A stretch of DNA of 64,000 bases, taken from contig JAMLIO010000004.1 in assembly GCA_023954155.1 (NCBI GenBank), positions 126,436 through 190,435 on the forward strand, read 5' to 3'. Of the stretch, positions 36,927 to 46,678 are shown one piece after another (position 1 is the stretch's first letter; each line of letters begins with the position of its first letter). The DNA comes from Pseudobdellovibrionaceae bacterium (GTDB taxonomy: Bacteria > Bdellovibrionota > Bdellovibrionia > Bdellovibrionales > UBA1609). The notes under the pieces were generated by a model that worked only from the letters and a program-made list of their open reading frames with translations, was not told the DNA's origin and made no database searches. The translations under genes were made by a program, and so were the position numbers.

Positions 36927-37863
36927 CATAAATATATTTTTTGCGATGATACATGCGCAAAAATTCGCAAGCTTCAAAACACAGTACAGCAGAGACAAAA
37001 TAAGAAAGGATATGCCAACGTGAGGGTTGGTACATTAAAAAATCTAATTGCGGTAAAGTGTTGGGGTGACTCACTAATAAAATCCAATGAAGACTCGATT
37101 GCAAATAGGTCAGCACAAAATCAAAAGCCAGAGCTATGGGTTGCAAGACTAGGGCAACAAGAGCTAAGCCCATGAGTAAGGGACTTAAAATAGGGGCTAA
37201 AAACATATTATTCAGAATAAATTGTGTCTGTTGAGCTTGCATCTGTAACAAGAGTGGAGACATGACGCCAAAAATAACAACATGAGTCCACCAAGATAGA
37301 CCTGAAATGTAGGCTAGGCTGTAACTGGCTAAAACGCTCAGCTGAAAGGACAGAGAAAAAAGATCTGAAGGGAAAATAAAAAGATAGATGAGATTAGCCG
37401 CACTGACTCTCCTGAAGTGGGTCCACCCTAAAGAGTATTTTTGAGAACATGGAAGGAGTAGAATCTGTAGGGTGGCCCTCACAATAGGAGCTTCAAAGCC
37501 TGACATCAAAAGCATAAAAAGTAGAACAAGGGACTGTGTTCCTGTTTTGAATTTTAAAGGCGAACATCTTTTGACATATTTAAGTGCCAAGTAGACGTTA
37601 GAACCCGAGGCGACAAGAATATGAACCACCCCCATTTGGGTGAGTTGGGATTGGAGATTTGGGGCGTGAGATTCCTTAAAAGCGGCTCCACAGAAAAGGG
37701 CTTGAGCCACCTGATTGATCTGGGCAGGAGATTTAAAATAGTTGATGCAAATTTTTTGTGCAGGGCTTGTCCAGTCTCTGATTTTTTGACCTAGATTTAG
37801 AAAAATCAAAGCTAAAAAAATAAGCATTGCTAGGCAGAAAGGTGTTGATGATTTTTTAGGCAT
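36919..37863 (-). CDS. comEC: ComEC/Rec2 competence-domain membrane protein
   Basis: 314 residues with about eight hydrophobic helices. VVHILVASGSNVYLAL corresponds to the HLLAISGLHVGL signature of the ComEC competence domain, and LSFQLSVLASYSLAYI to its second conserved block. The N-terminal OB-like domain is missing. ComEC forms the inner-membrane channel that takes up single-stranded DNA. The beta-lactamase-like half is a separate, overlapping gene. dprA, another transformation gene, lies 3.5 kb away. Confidence 0.75.
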   Translation of the reverse strand: MPKKSSTPFCLAMLIFLALIFLNLGQKIRDWTSPAQKICINYFKSPAQINQVAQALFCGAAFKESHAPNLQSQLTQMGVVHILVASGSNVYLALKYVKRCSPLKFKTGTQSLVLLFMLLMSGFEAPIVRATLQILLLPCSQKYSLGWTHFRRVSAANLIYLFIFPSDLFSLSFQLSVLASYSLAYISGLSWWTHVVIFGVMSPLLLQMQAQQTQFILNNMFLAPILSPLLMGLALVALVLQPIALAFDFVLTYLQSSLHWILLVSHPNTLPQLDFLMYQPSRWHILSYFVSAVLCFEACEFLRMYHRKKYIYGL

Positions 37864-38184
37864 TTAAGCCTTGATATTCAAAATAAGTACTTAATATTAA
37901 AGGAGTTAGAGCTGAGCCTTGTGTAAATTGGCCGAAGGCCGATCACAGATTCTTAAATGGGCATAAAAATTTAGCTTAAAAATACAATAAACTTTAATAT
38001 TTTCATATATTTACTTGATGGTTAAAAATCATGCAAATCGCTGAACTTCGCTACCAAGGTCCAGCACAAGGAGTTTGCATGGGGTATTTCCCCAAAAAAT
38101 GTGGATAACTTTGTGAATGTAAAACTAGACCCTTATTTTGATTTTGCAACTGTGAGCATTTAAACTATTTTAAGAGGCTGCAAC
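37864..38184. other. 321-bp intergenic region between comEC-like and LysM genes
   Basis: AT-rich, and it probably holds promoters for both divergent genes. It contains a perfect DnaA-box sequence TGTGGATAA (38100-38108), a small GGCCGAAGGCC hairpin (about 37931-37941) and a 25-codon ORF at 38031 that I do not accept as a gene. One DnaA box alone is not an origin. Confidence 0.4.
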
Positions 38185-39423
38185 ATGAAGTTACATACAG
38201 GCATTTTGGTGAGTTTAATCTTAGTAGGATCAACAGCTTATGCACAGAAGCGTCATAAACAATTTGGTCTAAAAGAAAAAGAAATTTCCAGAGCTTATAA
38301 CAACTACTGGTCAACGCCTGTAGAGAATTGGTCCAACATCATCCGCCAACAGAACATAAGTACCTATTCAATTGTAAAAGGGGATACGCTTTCAGAGCTG
38401 AGCACGGTGCTTTTTGGTAATGAAAGCTATTGGACCAAAATGTGGGCTACAAACCCTTATATTAAAAACCCACATTTGATTTATGAAACAGACCAAATAC
38501 ATTTTATTTCTGGGGCTGCGAAAAGAAATGCCGCACCTATCGTGGGTTACGAAGTGGATCATGCTGCAAGTTCACGTAAGGAGCTGATTGCCTTCTCTGT
38601 GGATGAAGACACGATTAAGATTCCTGAGCCTATGCGTTTTCCGCCAGTGATCTCGCAACTTCCTGGGTCATTCCCATCTTGGTTGCCAAAGGCTGCGGCT
38701 AAAGACGGTGGAATTATGGCGATAGAAAGAGACGACAGCGCTTTAAGACGCGCAGAGATGGACTTTCTTTTAGAGTCCTTTGTGTCTGATAGATCATTAG
38801 ATGTCAGAGGTGTTGTGCGCAACTTTCGCAATGTCATGTCCAACACGGGTTCTACCTATGGACGTCTATATGTGGAAGCTCGCGGTGAAGGCCTAGAGAT
38901 GGGTCAGGTTTATACTGTAGCTGAGCGACGAGGGACCATTGAAACCTCTTTAGGAATTAAATACCCAGGGGCTTATCTCTATGAAAACCTAGGTGAAGCA
39001 GTAGTGCGCAGAAAGATTAACGACAGAGTGTTTGAAATTGAAGTCACTTCAAGCACAGGCTTAGTTGGACGTGGAGCTGTATTATTGCCAGGAAAAATTT
39101 CTAGATACGATTTGGATTTCAATATTGCTAATATTAAAGAGGTCGCAGCCACAATATTAAGAGGCAACTCACTCTTTGGTCACCATATCTATAATATTGG
39201 ACAAGTGGTGTATTTGTCTAAGGGTTATAATGATGGAGTGGAAACGGGAGATGTGGTGCGCATCAATGAAGAGAGACATTTAAGAAATAACTTATTCTTT
39301 GATGTGGATGTTAAAAATCCTGTGGGGATTGTTAAAGTGGTTAAATCTACACCCAGTTTTTCTACGGGTGTCGTGGTGTCTCTTGCAGATTTTATGATTC
39401 CAGGTGATAAAACTCATAGATGA
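38185..39423 (+). CDS. LysM-domain secreted protein
   Basis: 412 residues with a signal peptide (ILVSLILVGSTAYAQ). A LysM domain at about 52-112 (STYSIVKGDTLSELS and the closing IYETDQIHFI) binds peptidoglycan or related glycans. The remaining 290 residues are of unknown fold and include Gly/Arg-rich blocks (YVEARGEGLEMGQVYTV, GYNDGVETGDVVRINEE) resembling repeated beta units. It overlaps the next gene, an LptF/G permease, by four bases, implying a shared envelope role. Confidence 0.82.
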   Translation: MKLHTGILVSLILVGSTAYAQKRHKQFGLKEKEISRAYNNYWSTPVENWSNIIRQQNISTYSIVKGDTLSELSTVLFGNESYWTKMWATNPYIKNPHLIYETDQIHFISGAAKRNAAPIVGYEVDHAASSRKELIAFSVDEDTIKIPEPMRFPPVISQLPGSFPSWLPKAAAKDGGIMAIERDDSALRRAEMDFLLESFVSDRSLDVRGVVRNFRNVMSNTGSTYGRLYVEARGEGLEMGQVYTVAERRGTIETSLGIKYPGAYLYENLGEAVVRRKINDRVFEIEVTSSTGLVGRGAVLLPGKISRYDLDFNIANIKEVAATILRGNSLFGHHIYNIGQVVYLSKGYNDGVETGDVVRINEERHLRNNLFFDVDVKNPVGIVKVVKSTPSFSTGVVVSLADFMIPGDKTHR

Positions 39424-40628
39424 AACTGAATTTAAAAATTCAAATATATATACTCAAAGAGCTTCTATCGCCCTTTATCCTAAGTCTTTTTGTGTTTTTA
39501 TTTACCATACTTATGGTGCAGGCTTTTAGGTTTACTGACATCTTATTGATGAGCGGTGGGGAACTCAGTGTCATTTTAAATCTTCTTAAGAATCTCATTG
39601 TTTCAGCCTTTCCCATTATTTTTCCGCTTTCATTGCTAGCGGCTATTTTATTAGGCTATGGTCGCTTAAGCCAAGACTCAGAACTGGTGGCCTTTTCGGC
39701 ACTAGGTTACAGTTACAAACAGCTTGTGATTCCCGCCTTTATTTTAGGTGGCGGTGTTTTTTATCTTAGTCTTTTAAGCATCACTGATGTGGGCCCAAGA
39801 GGGACTCAGCTTTCTCGTGATCTAGCAAGACAGGTTCAGACCGAAACTTTAAAAACCACTTTAAAACCAGGCGTTTTTGTTAATGTCAGTGGGGTGACGT
39901 TTTATCTGCAAGAGATGGATCATAAAAGTAAAGAGACCTTTAAAAAGATTTTTATCTTAGATCAACGCAATACTAAGAGAGCTGTGATCCTTTCTGAAAG
40001 CGGTCAACTGATGGACAGTGAAGACACGCAAGCGGCTCAGGCTTCGTTTTTAAAACTTCTTAATGGCAATATTCATTTTCGTCCACGTCAAGAGTCTCAT
40101 GCCGTTGTGAATTACAAAGAGTATGATTTGTCTTTTGCCAACAAAGAGGCCTCATTGCGTTCGGATTCTCCTAAAGCCTATACCAGTACTGAGCTACCAG
40201 CACGCGTCCAAGAGATCGCGGCTCTTGTTGCAAAGACTTCAGAAGATTTAGCAAACACTTCTGCAGACAGTCCTGAAGTGGGGCCTCTCAAGAAGAGTTT
40301 AAAAAATAATAAGGAGCTTCTGAATGAATTCGCTCTTGAAGGGTCGAAGAGAGTGCAAATCGCTTTAGCCTGCCTAGTGTTTATTGTTATGGGACTCAGT
40401 TTTGGTTTTCATACTTTTAATAGAGTGTCACGTTCTGAAAGTTTGGGAATCTGTTTAGGCTTAGGTATCATGTATTGGATCGTGTATTTTATTTTTGAAT
40501 CCTTAGGTTATAAACTGCAAAATGCTTTAATGATGGCTGTTCCTAATCTGATATTTTTAGGCATTTCCTTTGTATATTTGATCTACCGCAATGGTGGATT
40601 TCGGTTGAAGACTTTTAAGCAAACTTAG
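39420..40628 (+). CDS. LptF/LptG family permease
   Basis: 402 residues of the YjgP/YjgQ family. It has three N-terminal membrane helices (YILKELLSPFILSLFVFLF and following), a periplasmic beta-jellyroll (about 125-225) and three C-terminal helices. LptF/G with LptB drives lipopolysaccharide from the inner membrane to the periplasmic bridge. Only one of the two subunits is present. An extra Ser/Asp-rich stretch (about 255-290) sits before the last helices. The 3' end overlaps the convergent dprA by 72 bases. Confidence 0.88.
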   Translation: MKLNLKIQIYILKELLSPFILSLFVFLFTILMVQAFRFTDILLMSGGELSVILNLLKNLIVSAFPIIFPLSLLAAILLGYGRLSQDSELVAFSALGYSYKQLVIPAFILGGGVFYLSLLSITDVGPRGTQLSRDLARQVQTETLKTTLKPGVFVNVSGVTFYLQEMDHKSKETFKKIFILDQRNTKRAVILSESGQLMDSEDTQAAQASFLKLLNGNIHFRPRQESHAVVNYKEYDLSFANKEASLRSDSPKAYTSTELPARVQEIAALVAKTSEDLANTSADSPEVGPLKKSLKNNKELLNEFALEGSKRVQIALACLVFIVMGLSFGFHTFNRVSRSESLGICLGLGIMYWIVYFIFESLGYKLQNALMMAVPNLIFLGISFVYLIYRNGGFRLKTFKQT

Positions 40629-41462
40629 GTCCTTGTGGTCTCGAACGATCATAGCGCCATCGTAAATCAATTGTAATGATCCCGAATAATTGGTGTCGAG
40701 AGGAAACGAAGGGACTACAGCAAGGGGAGTATTTAGGTTTTGGCAATAGAGTGCGGTCTTATAGGTGCCACTTCTTTTTTCTGCTTCCACAATCACACAT
40801 AAGTCAGCCATAGCCGCAATGAGTTCGTTGCGGCTATGAAAATTATGTTTACGCATGGGGGTTTGAGGCAAGTAGTGACTGACTAGAGCACCTTGGTTTT
40901 CCAGAATAGATTCCTTAAGGGGCAATAGAGATTGGGGATAAATGCAATCATGCCCCGAAGGTAAAAATACAGTGGTGGCTTTTTTATAAAGTAAGGCACT
41001 GCTGTGGGCCCTTTGGTCTATTCCTCTAGCTCCTCCGCTGACAATATTTAAAGGCCCTACATCATAGGTGAGAAACTTTTGAAACTCTTCGTTCATCCAT
41101 TTTAAAGTGTGGATTTGAGCATCACGTTTTCCTACAACAGCTAAATTAAAATGCGTGTCCCAAGTGGGATGTCCCTGAACAAACAGTAAGGGTGGGGGAG
41201 TTGTCAGATGTAAAAAAGAGGGAGGATAAAGTTCTGAGAAGGGAGTCAGTACAAAGAAGCTTTCTTGCCAAGACTGTAGTGTCTCGTCAATGGTGTGATA
41301 AGTGCTGGCATTGGTAAGTTTGTCTTCGATTCTTAAGGCTAAAGATGGAGATAGATGGGAGTGTTCTAAAGTCTGAAGAACTTCATGCAGTTCTTCTAAG
41401 GATAATTTGGGGAGCAAACCTAGAGCAACCCCTGCGCAGAGATGTAAGTGTGACCATTTCAT
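40557..41462 (-). CDS. dprA: DNA processing protein DprA
   Basis: 301 residues. FVLTPFSELYPPSFLHL, VVGKRDA, IVSGGARGIDQRAHSSAL and HNFHSRNELIAAMAD are the Rossmann-fold DprA motifs. It protects incoming single-stranded DNA and loads RecA during transformation. The C-terminal DprA winged helix is absent or very short. The gene end overlaps the permease end by 72 bases on the opposite strand. Confidence 0.88.
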   Translation of the reverse strand: MKWSHLHLCAGVALGLLPKLSLEELHEVLQTLEHSHLSPSLALRIEDKLTNASTYHTIDETLQSWQESFFVLTPFSELYPPSFLHLTTPPPLLFVQGHPTWDTHFNLAVVGKRDAQIHTLKWMNEEFQKFLTYDVGPLNIVSGGARGIDQRAHSSALLYKKATTVFLPSGHDCIYPQSLLPLKESILENQGALVSHYLPQTPMRKHNFHSRNELIAAMADLCVIVEAEKRSGTYKTALYCQNLNTPLAVVPSFPLDTNYSGSLQLIYDGAMIVRDHKDLSLLKSLQPKSTIAVDQIYKGNA

Positions 41463-41489
41463 AAGAACCTACAAGCAAGGCGCAGGCCC

Positions 41490-41522
41490 TTTTAAAAACA
41501 AGGGTTTTAGATGTTAAAACCC
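41490..41522 (-). terminator. terminator after thioredoxin gene
   Basis: Perfect 8-bp stem GGGTTTTA (41502-41509) / TAAAACCC (41515-41522) with a 5-base loop. On the minus strand it is followed by TTGTTTTTAAAA. It lies 23 bases beyond the trxA stop. Confidence 0.65.
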
Positions 41523-41544
41523 CATGTCCGATTCACGATACAGA

Positions 41545-41865
41545 TTAAATGTGTGGGCCCACTTTATTTGCAATATCTTCTTTGGCCACATTGCCAATGA
41601 TCTGCTCGACCTCTTCGCCGTTTTTGAAAAGAATCATTGTGGGAATAGAGCGCACGCCAAACTTCACAGCACTTTCGCGGTTCTCATCAATATTCACTTT
41701 AACCACTTGAGCTTTACCATTCCATTCGGAAGCAAGCTCTTCTAATTTAGGAGCCAAGGCACGACAAGGGCCACACCACTCTGCCCAAAAATCTACGAGG
41801 ACAGGAACATTAGATTTTAAAACTTCTGTTTCAAATGTAGCGTCGGTAACGGCTTTGGTTGACAT
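41545..41865 (-). CDS. trxA: thioredoxin
   Basis: 106 residues from ATG 41865, which follows AAGGAG; a longer reading from 41964 has no support. The WCGPC active site and the [14 protein letters not shown] cis-Pro block are canonical. General cytoplasmic disulfide reductant. Confidence 0.95.
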   Translation of the reverse strand: MSTKAVTDATFETEVLKSNVPVLVDFWAEWCGPCRALAPKLEELASEWNGKAQVVKVNIDENRESAVKFGVRSIPTMILFKNGEEVEQIIGNVAKEDIANKVGPHI

Positions 41866-42085
41866 ATTTATCTCCTTGTTTTCAATCGTTATAGTCGGCA
41901 GCAAGAGGTCTAACTTGTTGCAGGTATGTTCTCTTAATATTGTGACTGTTTGCTTAAAAGGCAAGGTCAGTCATGTTAAGCGAGGGGACCGTAAAATTTA
42001 ATAAGAGCTATAGCCCAAAGGATTTGCTATCTTAATGACTTATCGGTCAGCTTTAAAAAAGGCCTTAAATTTCTAAACCCTTGGA

Positions 42086-43198
42086 TTAAAAGAAGCTTCG
42101 GTTATAGGCGATGCTTGAGATGATTCCTAGTGAGGCCATGGTGGTCAGCATAGATGAACCCCCATAGGAAAGCAGTGGCAAGGGCACCCCCACAATGGGC
42201 AATAACCCCATGATCATCCCTATATTGATAAAAAAGTGCCAAAATAAAATCGCAAGTATGCCTACGATGACAATGCTCCCATAGGGGTCCGAGGTGGTCT
42301 GGGCCACCCGTAAGCCCAAAAGAATAAGAATGGCAAAGAGGGCAATAGTAGTGAGACTTCCCACAAACCCATGCTCTTCACTTAACACACTAAAGATAAA
42401 ATCAGTATGTCGTTCGGGCAGGAATTCCAGTTGGGACTGAGTCCCCTTGCGAAATCCTTTTCCTAAAATTTTACCACTGCCCACCGCGATTTTAGATTGA
42501 ATCGAATTGTAACCTGCTCCACGAGGGTCACGACCTGGTGATAGAAAGGTTAGAACTCTTCCTTTTTGATATTCTTTAAGTCCATATTTCCAAGCTACAG
42601 GGATCGCAATGATGGTCCCAATGATGGCTGTGATGATGATGGACCTTTTGACTTTTACAAAAATAAGCATGGTGCCCACAATGGCCACATAAAGCAGTGA
42701 GGTTCCAAGGTCAGGCTGAGCGACCGTGAGAGCAAAAGGAATAAGTAAAAAGACCATGGGGATTAAAAGATCTTTTAAGCTCATGCCATCCTCTTTGACA
42801 CGAGCGGTGAAGATTTTGGCTAGAAGTAAAACTAGAGCGAGCTTCATGGTTTCTGAAGGCTGATATTTAAAAAAGCCCAAGTCTATCCAGCGCTGAGCCC
42901 CTAGGGCAGTTCGTCCAAATAAATCCACTACGACAAGCGCCCCAATATTGAGCACATAAATGACCATCACCCAACGTTTGATAAATTGATAGTTGATAAA
43001 GGTCACAATAAAAAAGATCACCCACCCTGCTAGCAGCCAGACAATCTGTTGCCAAAACAAACGATTCATATTGGAAGTAGCCAGCCCATGGGAGGCACTG
43101 TAAAGGTTGATCAACCCAATAATGTTTAAGGCCAAGATGACAATGGCAAAGTTGACATCAAACTTACGAATTCTTTGGTTATCACCAATGCTAATCAT
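42086..43198 (-). CDS. rodA: rod-shape SEDS glycosyltransferase RodA
   Basis: 370 residues with ten hydrophobic helices. GRTALGAQRWIDLG, KYQPSETMKLALV, RHTDFIFSVLSEEHGF and LPLLSYGGSSML are the SEDS signatures. It polymerises peptidoglycan glycan strands with PBP2 during elongation. It overlaps the mrdA end by eight bases. It is the last gene of mreC-mreD-mrdA-rodA. Confidence 0.95.
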   Translation of the reverse strand: MISIGDNQRIRKFDVNFAIVILALNIIGLINLYSASHGLATSNMNRLFWQQIVWLLAGWVIFFIVTFINYQFIKRWVMVIYVLNIGALVVVDLFGRTALGAQRWIDLGFFKYQPSETMKLALVLLLAKIFTARVKEDGMSLKDLLIPMVFLLIPFALTVAQPDLGTSLLYVAIVGTMLIFVKVKRSIIITAIIGTIIAIPVAWKYGLKEYQKGRVLTFLSPGRDPRGAGYNSIQSKIAVGSGKILGKGFRKGTQSQLEFLPERHTDFIFSVLSEEHGFVGSLTTIALFAILILLGLRVAQTTSDPYGSIVIVGILAILFWHFFINIGMIMGLLPIVGVPLPLLSYGGSSMLTTMASLGIISSIAYNRSFF

Positions 43199-45164
43199 TG
43201 CGCATCCCTATTTTCTTTTTATCAGTTACAAAAAGATCAGGATGATATTTGCGCATGTAGCCCTCCATCACATCTCTTGCAAGAGGGGCCGAGCCCGTAC
43301 TTCCATGACAAGAGTGCATAGTGATGACAGCCACTGCAATTTCAGGATTATCTGCGGGAGCATATCCTACGTACCAACCATGATGTCGATCTTCGATCTT
43401 TCGATCTTCACACTTTGAATAAATATCATCGGCCTTAAAGCTTCTGACCTGTGAGGTTCCAGTTTTACCTGCCATATCTACATGGGGAATCTTCCACCAA
43501 CGAGCCGTTCCACGTTCGCCATTGTTCACACGCCATAGGCCTTTTTTGACAGCTTGAAAACTTTCTTTTTTGATAGTTAAACCTGAAGGATTATTTTCTT
43601 CAGTCATATCGTAACGCATAAGTGGGTGGAACTCTTGTAAGCTTTGGTTGACGTTTTTGCTGGCTAAAACTTTTTTGACTAAAAGAGGTTTATAAAGTTT
43701 CCCTTCATTACCAATAGCCAAATAAGCTAAAGCCATTTGTAAAGGAGTCACATCCAAAGAGCCTTGCCCAATGGCATGAGATAGATCTTCCCCTTTTTGC
43801 CATTCTTCGCCTCGGTTTTTAAGTTTCCAATCGCGTGAGGGGACAAGACCTGGGGTCTCGTGGTCTATCCCCACATTGGTTTTTACCCCCAAACCAAAAG
43901 CTCTAGCAAACTTTGCCATGATGTCGATGTTTAAACCCACAGCCAGTTTATAGAAGAACACGTTACTTGAGGTTTCAAGAGCTGTAGAGACATTCACCAG
44001 ACCATGACCATGTCTTGTGTGATTGTGATAACGTCGACGACCCAAAACAAAAAAGCCAGGAGAGTCCATCAGAGTGTCAGGTTTAATGATGTCTTCTTCT
44101 AAAGCGGCTAAGGCCACAAAGACTTTGAAGGTGGAACCAGGAGAGAAGTGATCCTGAATGACTTTGTTTCTAAGAGGCTTAAAAGGGTGCATGATCAACT
44201 CGTTCCAATCTTTGCTGGATATTCCATATAAAAATTGGTTCGAGTCATAGGAAGGTTCACTGACCCAAGCTAGAATTTCCCCCTGTTTATTAAGAGCGAC
44301 TAGGGCCCCAATTCTTTGTCCAATATGGTCTTCACGTTGAAAGGCTTTGTTGGCGATCTCTTGAATGTCTTGGTCAATAGTCAATTGCAGATGGTGTCCT
44401 GACTGAGGTGGAATGGGAGCGAGGTTAGAACCTTCAAGCACAGTCTCTTCGATGTCTGTCACGCGACCGTGAGCATCGACTTGCACGTATGTAAGACCAT
44501 CTTCCCCACGAATTTCGTGGTCCCAAATTTTTTCCAGTCCCTTTTTCCCTATCATGTCCCCTGGGCTAAGACCTCGGCCTGCCACATCAGAATTATTAAG
44601 CTGAGCCCGAGAAACTTGTGAGATGTATCCAAACATTTGCGCGGCACTGTTACCAAAAGGATAAGAGCGAAAGATGAACTCTTCGACGTTTAAACTGGGA
44701 TGATCAAGACGTAAAAGTTTAAGAGCTAAAGTTTGATCAAAATTTAAATTATCAGCAATCACCGCTGGGAAGAACGTTCCGTTTTTAATAATGCTACGGC
44801 GGATCTGTTCTCGAACTTGAGCTGAGGTCATGCCTAGAATAGGGCCTACCTTCTCTGCTATAAGATTACGTTCTTCTTCTTTAAGGTTTTGCAGGTTTAA
44901 AGTCAGTTGCAGCACCATGGTGTTATCGACAAGTACACGTCCTTCGCGGTCCAAAATATACCCACGAGGGGCAAGTACTTTTTTTTGTTTCACACGGTTT
45001 TTCACGGAAACGTTTCTAAGTTGTTCACCTTGAATGATCTGCAAATGCCATAAACGGGCTAGAAGAATAAAAAATAGAAGTCCTAAGAAAAAGTATAGGA
45101 TCACAAAACGAGAAGAGAGGGTGTGAATCTGTTTCTCTGAGTCATATATGACTTCACCGCTCAT
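43191..45164 (-). CDS. mrdA: penicillin-binding protein 2 (transpeptidase)
   Basis: 657 residues. A signal anchor at about 20-42 is followed by the PBP dimerisation domain and the transpeptidase domain with SPGSTFK (SxxK, catalytic Ser), SSNVFFYK (SxN) and KTGTSQ (KTG). It crosslinks peptidoglycan in the elongasome with RodA. It starts five bases after mreD. Confidence 0.95.
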   Translation of the reverse strand: MSGEVIYDSEKQIHTLSSRFVILYFFLGLLFFILLARLWHLQIIQGEQLRNVSVKNRVKQKKVLAPRGYILDREGRVLVDNTMVLQLTLNLQNLKEEERNLIAEKVGPILGMTSAQVREQIRRSIIKNGTFFPAVIADNLNFDQTLALKLLRLDHPSLNVEEFIFRSYPFGNSAAQMFGYISQVSRAQLNNSDVAGRGLSPGDMIGKKGLEKIWDHEIRGEDGLTYVQVDAHGRVTDIEETVLEGSNLAPIPPQSGHHLQLTIDQDIQEIANKAFQREDHIGQRIGALVALNKQGEILAWVSEPSYDSNQFLYGISSKDWNELIMHPFKPLRNKVIQDHFSPGSTFKVFVALAALEEDIIKPDTLMDSPGFFVLGRRRYHNHTRHGHGLVNVSTALETSSNVFFYKLAVGLNIDIMAKFARAFGLGVKTNVGIDHETPGLVPSRDWKLKNRGEEWQKGEDLSHAIGQGSLDVTPLQMALAYLAIGNEGKLYKPLLVKKVLASKNVNQSLQEFHPLMRYDMTEENNPSGLTIKKESFQAVKKGLWRVNNGERGTARWWKIPHVDMAGKTGTSQVRSFKADDIYSKCEDRKIEDRHHGWYVGYAPADNPEIAVAVITMHSCHGSTGSAPLARDVMEGYMRKYHPDLFVTDKKKIGMRND

Positions 45165-45168
45165 GCGC

Positions 45169-45696
45169 TTAATCTCCTAAACCTTGAAACTCTGATGTTC
45201 GACTCCAGCGGTCTAATTTTTGCGAGAGGAAGTAAAGTGGGTAACTCATTACGGCTAACATTAAAGGCTGAATCAACCATTTGCCGATTTCAGGGACGAT
45301 GATCGGTGGTCCCTCGCTTGAAAAAGACAGAACAAAGTGCAGTGCTGGGAAAAGTAGAGCAGCACTGAGACTGACCAGAAAGAAGAAAGAAAACTCAGGC
45401 CAGAAGAAACGCTGTTTGATGAACTGTACAAAAACAAAAAGCATGATTAAAGCGGCTAGTAGCAGTCCGATAGGAATGGAAGTGAAACCCGCTAAAATGA
45501 AGGTGGTCACATAGGTGAAGATCAAGCTGTACCAGAAGGAATGGTAAAGGATCACAAAGACAAAGGGCAAAGCCCACAATTGCGGTTGAGGTAAATTCAT
45601 GGCAGGCCACAAGATGGTTTGAGCCCCAATGCAAATGGCAGTGAAGAAGGCAAACATGAAAAAGTTAAGGACCAATCTGAGATTCTTTTTAGGCAT
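45169..45696 (-). CDS. mreD: rod shape-determining protein MreD
   Basis: 175 residues with five or six hydrophobic helices and little else. Identification rests on size, topology and position between mreC and mrdA. The start ATG overlaps the mreC stop by one base (TAATG). Confidence 0.8.
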   Translation of the reverse strand: MPKKNLRLVLNFFMFAFFTAICIGAQTILWPAMNLPQPQLWALPFVFVILYHSFWYSLIFTYVTTFILAGFTSIPIGLLLAALIMLFVFVQFIKQRFFWPEFSFFFLVSLSAALLFPALHFVLSFSSEGPPIIVPEIGKWLIQPLMLAVMSYPLYFLSQKLDRWSRTSEFQGLGD

Positions 45697-46514
45697 TATT
45701 CTTTCTCCGAAATCTTTTTAATGACTAAAACGCGCTCGAGTTTATTGAGGTCCTCTAGAGGGCGTATGATGACACGTTTGCTGATGTTAAAGGCGTCGTT
45801 TTTAGAACTTTCAACGATTCCTAGCGGAAATCCTTTAGGCAGCATTTGGCTGTAGGGACTAGTCACAATGAGGTCACCTTTGAGGACATCATCAGGACGA
45901 CGGATGTTTTTGAGCTGAAGAGAGGTAGGACTACGGCCTTCCAGTAAGCCACGCACACGAGAGCGTTGAACCATGGCGTCCACCACAGCATAACGGTCGG
46001 TGATCAAAAGGGCGTTGCTGGTTTCAGGCAGAACTTCGGTGACGTAGCCAATGATATTCCCTGATTCACTTAAGAGCCCCATATACCGTTCAAGCCCCTG
46101 ATTGGCTCCTTTATTGAGCGTAATGCTTTCCATGTCAGGGAGAGCATCAAAACTGATGATTTCAGCAGCAATCAATTTGTGACTCGAAGAGCTTTTTAAA
46201 TCTAACAGTTTGCGGAGTTGCTGATTTTCTAGGCGTATTTCCTCGTAGCGAGCCACACGGGCATTCATAAAGGCTAAACGACGTTTTTGCTCCTCCTGCT
46301 GTTTTTTGATGTAAAGAAGATTCAGATATTCGTCAGTATTGCTGATAATGCGGTCACTGACCCAGTTAAAACCTGTTTGCACAGCGTGAGCGGTGTAGAC
46401 AAAGGGCAAATGCAAAGAGCGCCAGCGCCCTCCTTCAACATTGTAACTCACCAGAGGTACAACTACGATAAGCATAAAGCCAAAAAAGCGTTTGAGATCA
46501 AAGTTACCGTTCAA
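45696..46514 (-). CDS. mreC: rod shape-determining protein MreC
   Basis: 272 residues starting at TTG 46514; a stop lies upstream in frame and no ATG precedes the membrane helix. One N-terminal helix is followed by a coiled coil (IKKQQEEQKRRLAFMNARVA) and the MreC beta domains (GANQGLERYMGLL, VITDRYAVVDAMVQRSRVRG, VTSPYSQMLPKGFPLG). It links the periplasmic synthases to the MreB cytoskeleton. mreB is not adjacent in this window. Confidence 0.92.
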   Translation of the reverse strand: MNGNFDLKRFFGFMLIVVVPLVSYNVEGGRWRSLHLPFVYTAHAVQTGFNWVSDRIISNTDEYLNLLYIKKQQEEQKRRLAFMNARVARYEEIRLENQQLRKLLDLKSSSSHKLIAAEIISFDALPDMESITLNKGANQGLERYMGLLSESGNIIGYVTEVLPETSNALLITDRYAVVDAMVQRSRVRGLLEGRSPTSLQLKNIRRPDDVLKGDLIVTSPYSQMLPKGFPLGIVESSKNDAFNISKRVIIRPLEDLNKLERVLVIKKISEKE

Positions 46515-46678
46515 GTTCTTTTTGCCCCTTTTCCTGCTGTAAAATTATGGTTCTTAGTCTATGGCACCATATCGTTTTGCAAAGCGCAATTATGATTTTC
46601 ATATTATAGTTTAATTTAATTGCTAAAATCAAAAACTGTAGCAAAATATTTTGAGATTTAACACAAGAGGGCCAAACC

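Noticed and set aside
38031-38108. 25-codon ORF upstream of the LysM gene
   Set aside because: No ribosome-binding site, no hydrophobic or other pattern; likely chance.
38100-38108. Perfect DnaA box TGTGGATAA as a sign of a replication origin
   Set aside because: Only one box, no cluster, no dnaA or gidA neighbours. Chance or minor regulatory use is more likely.
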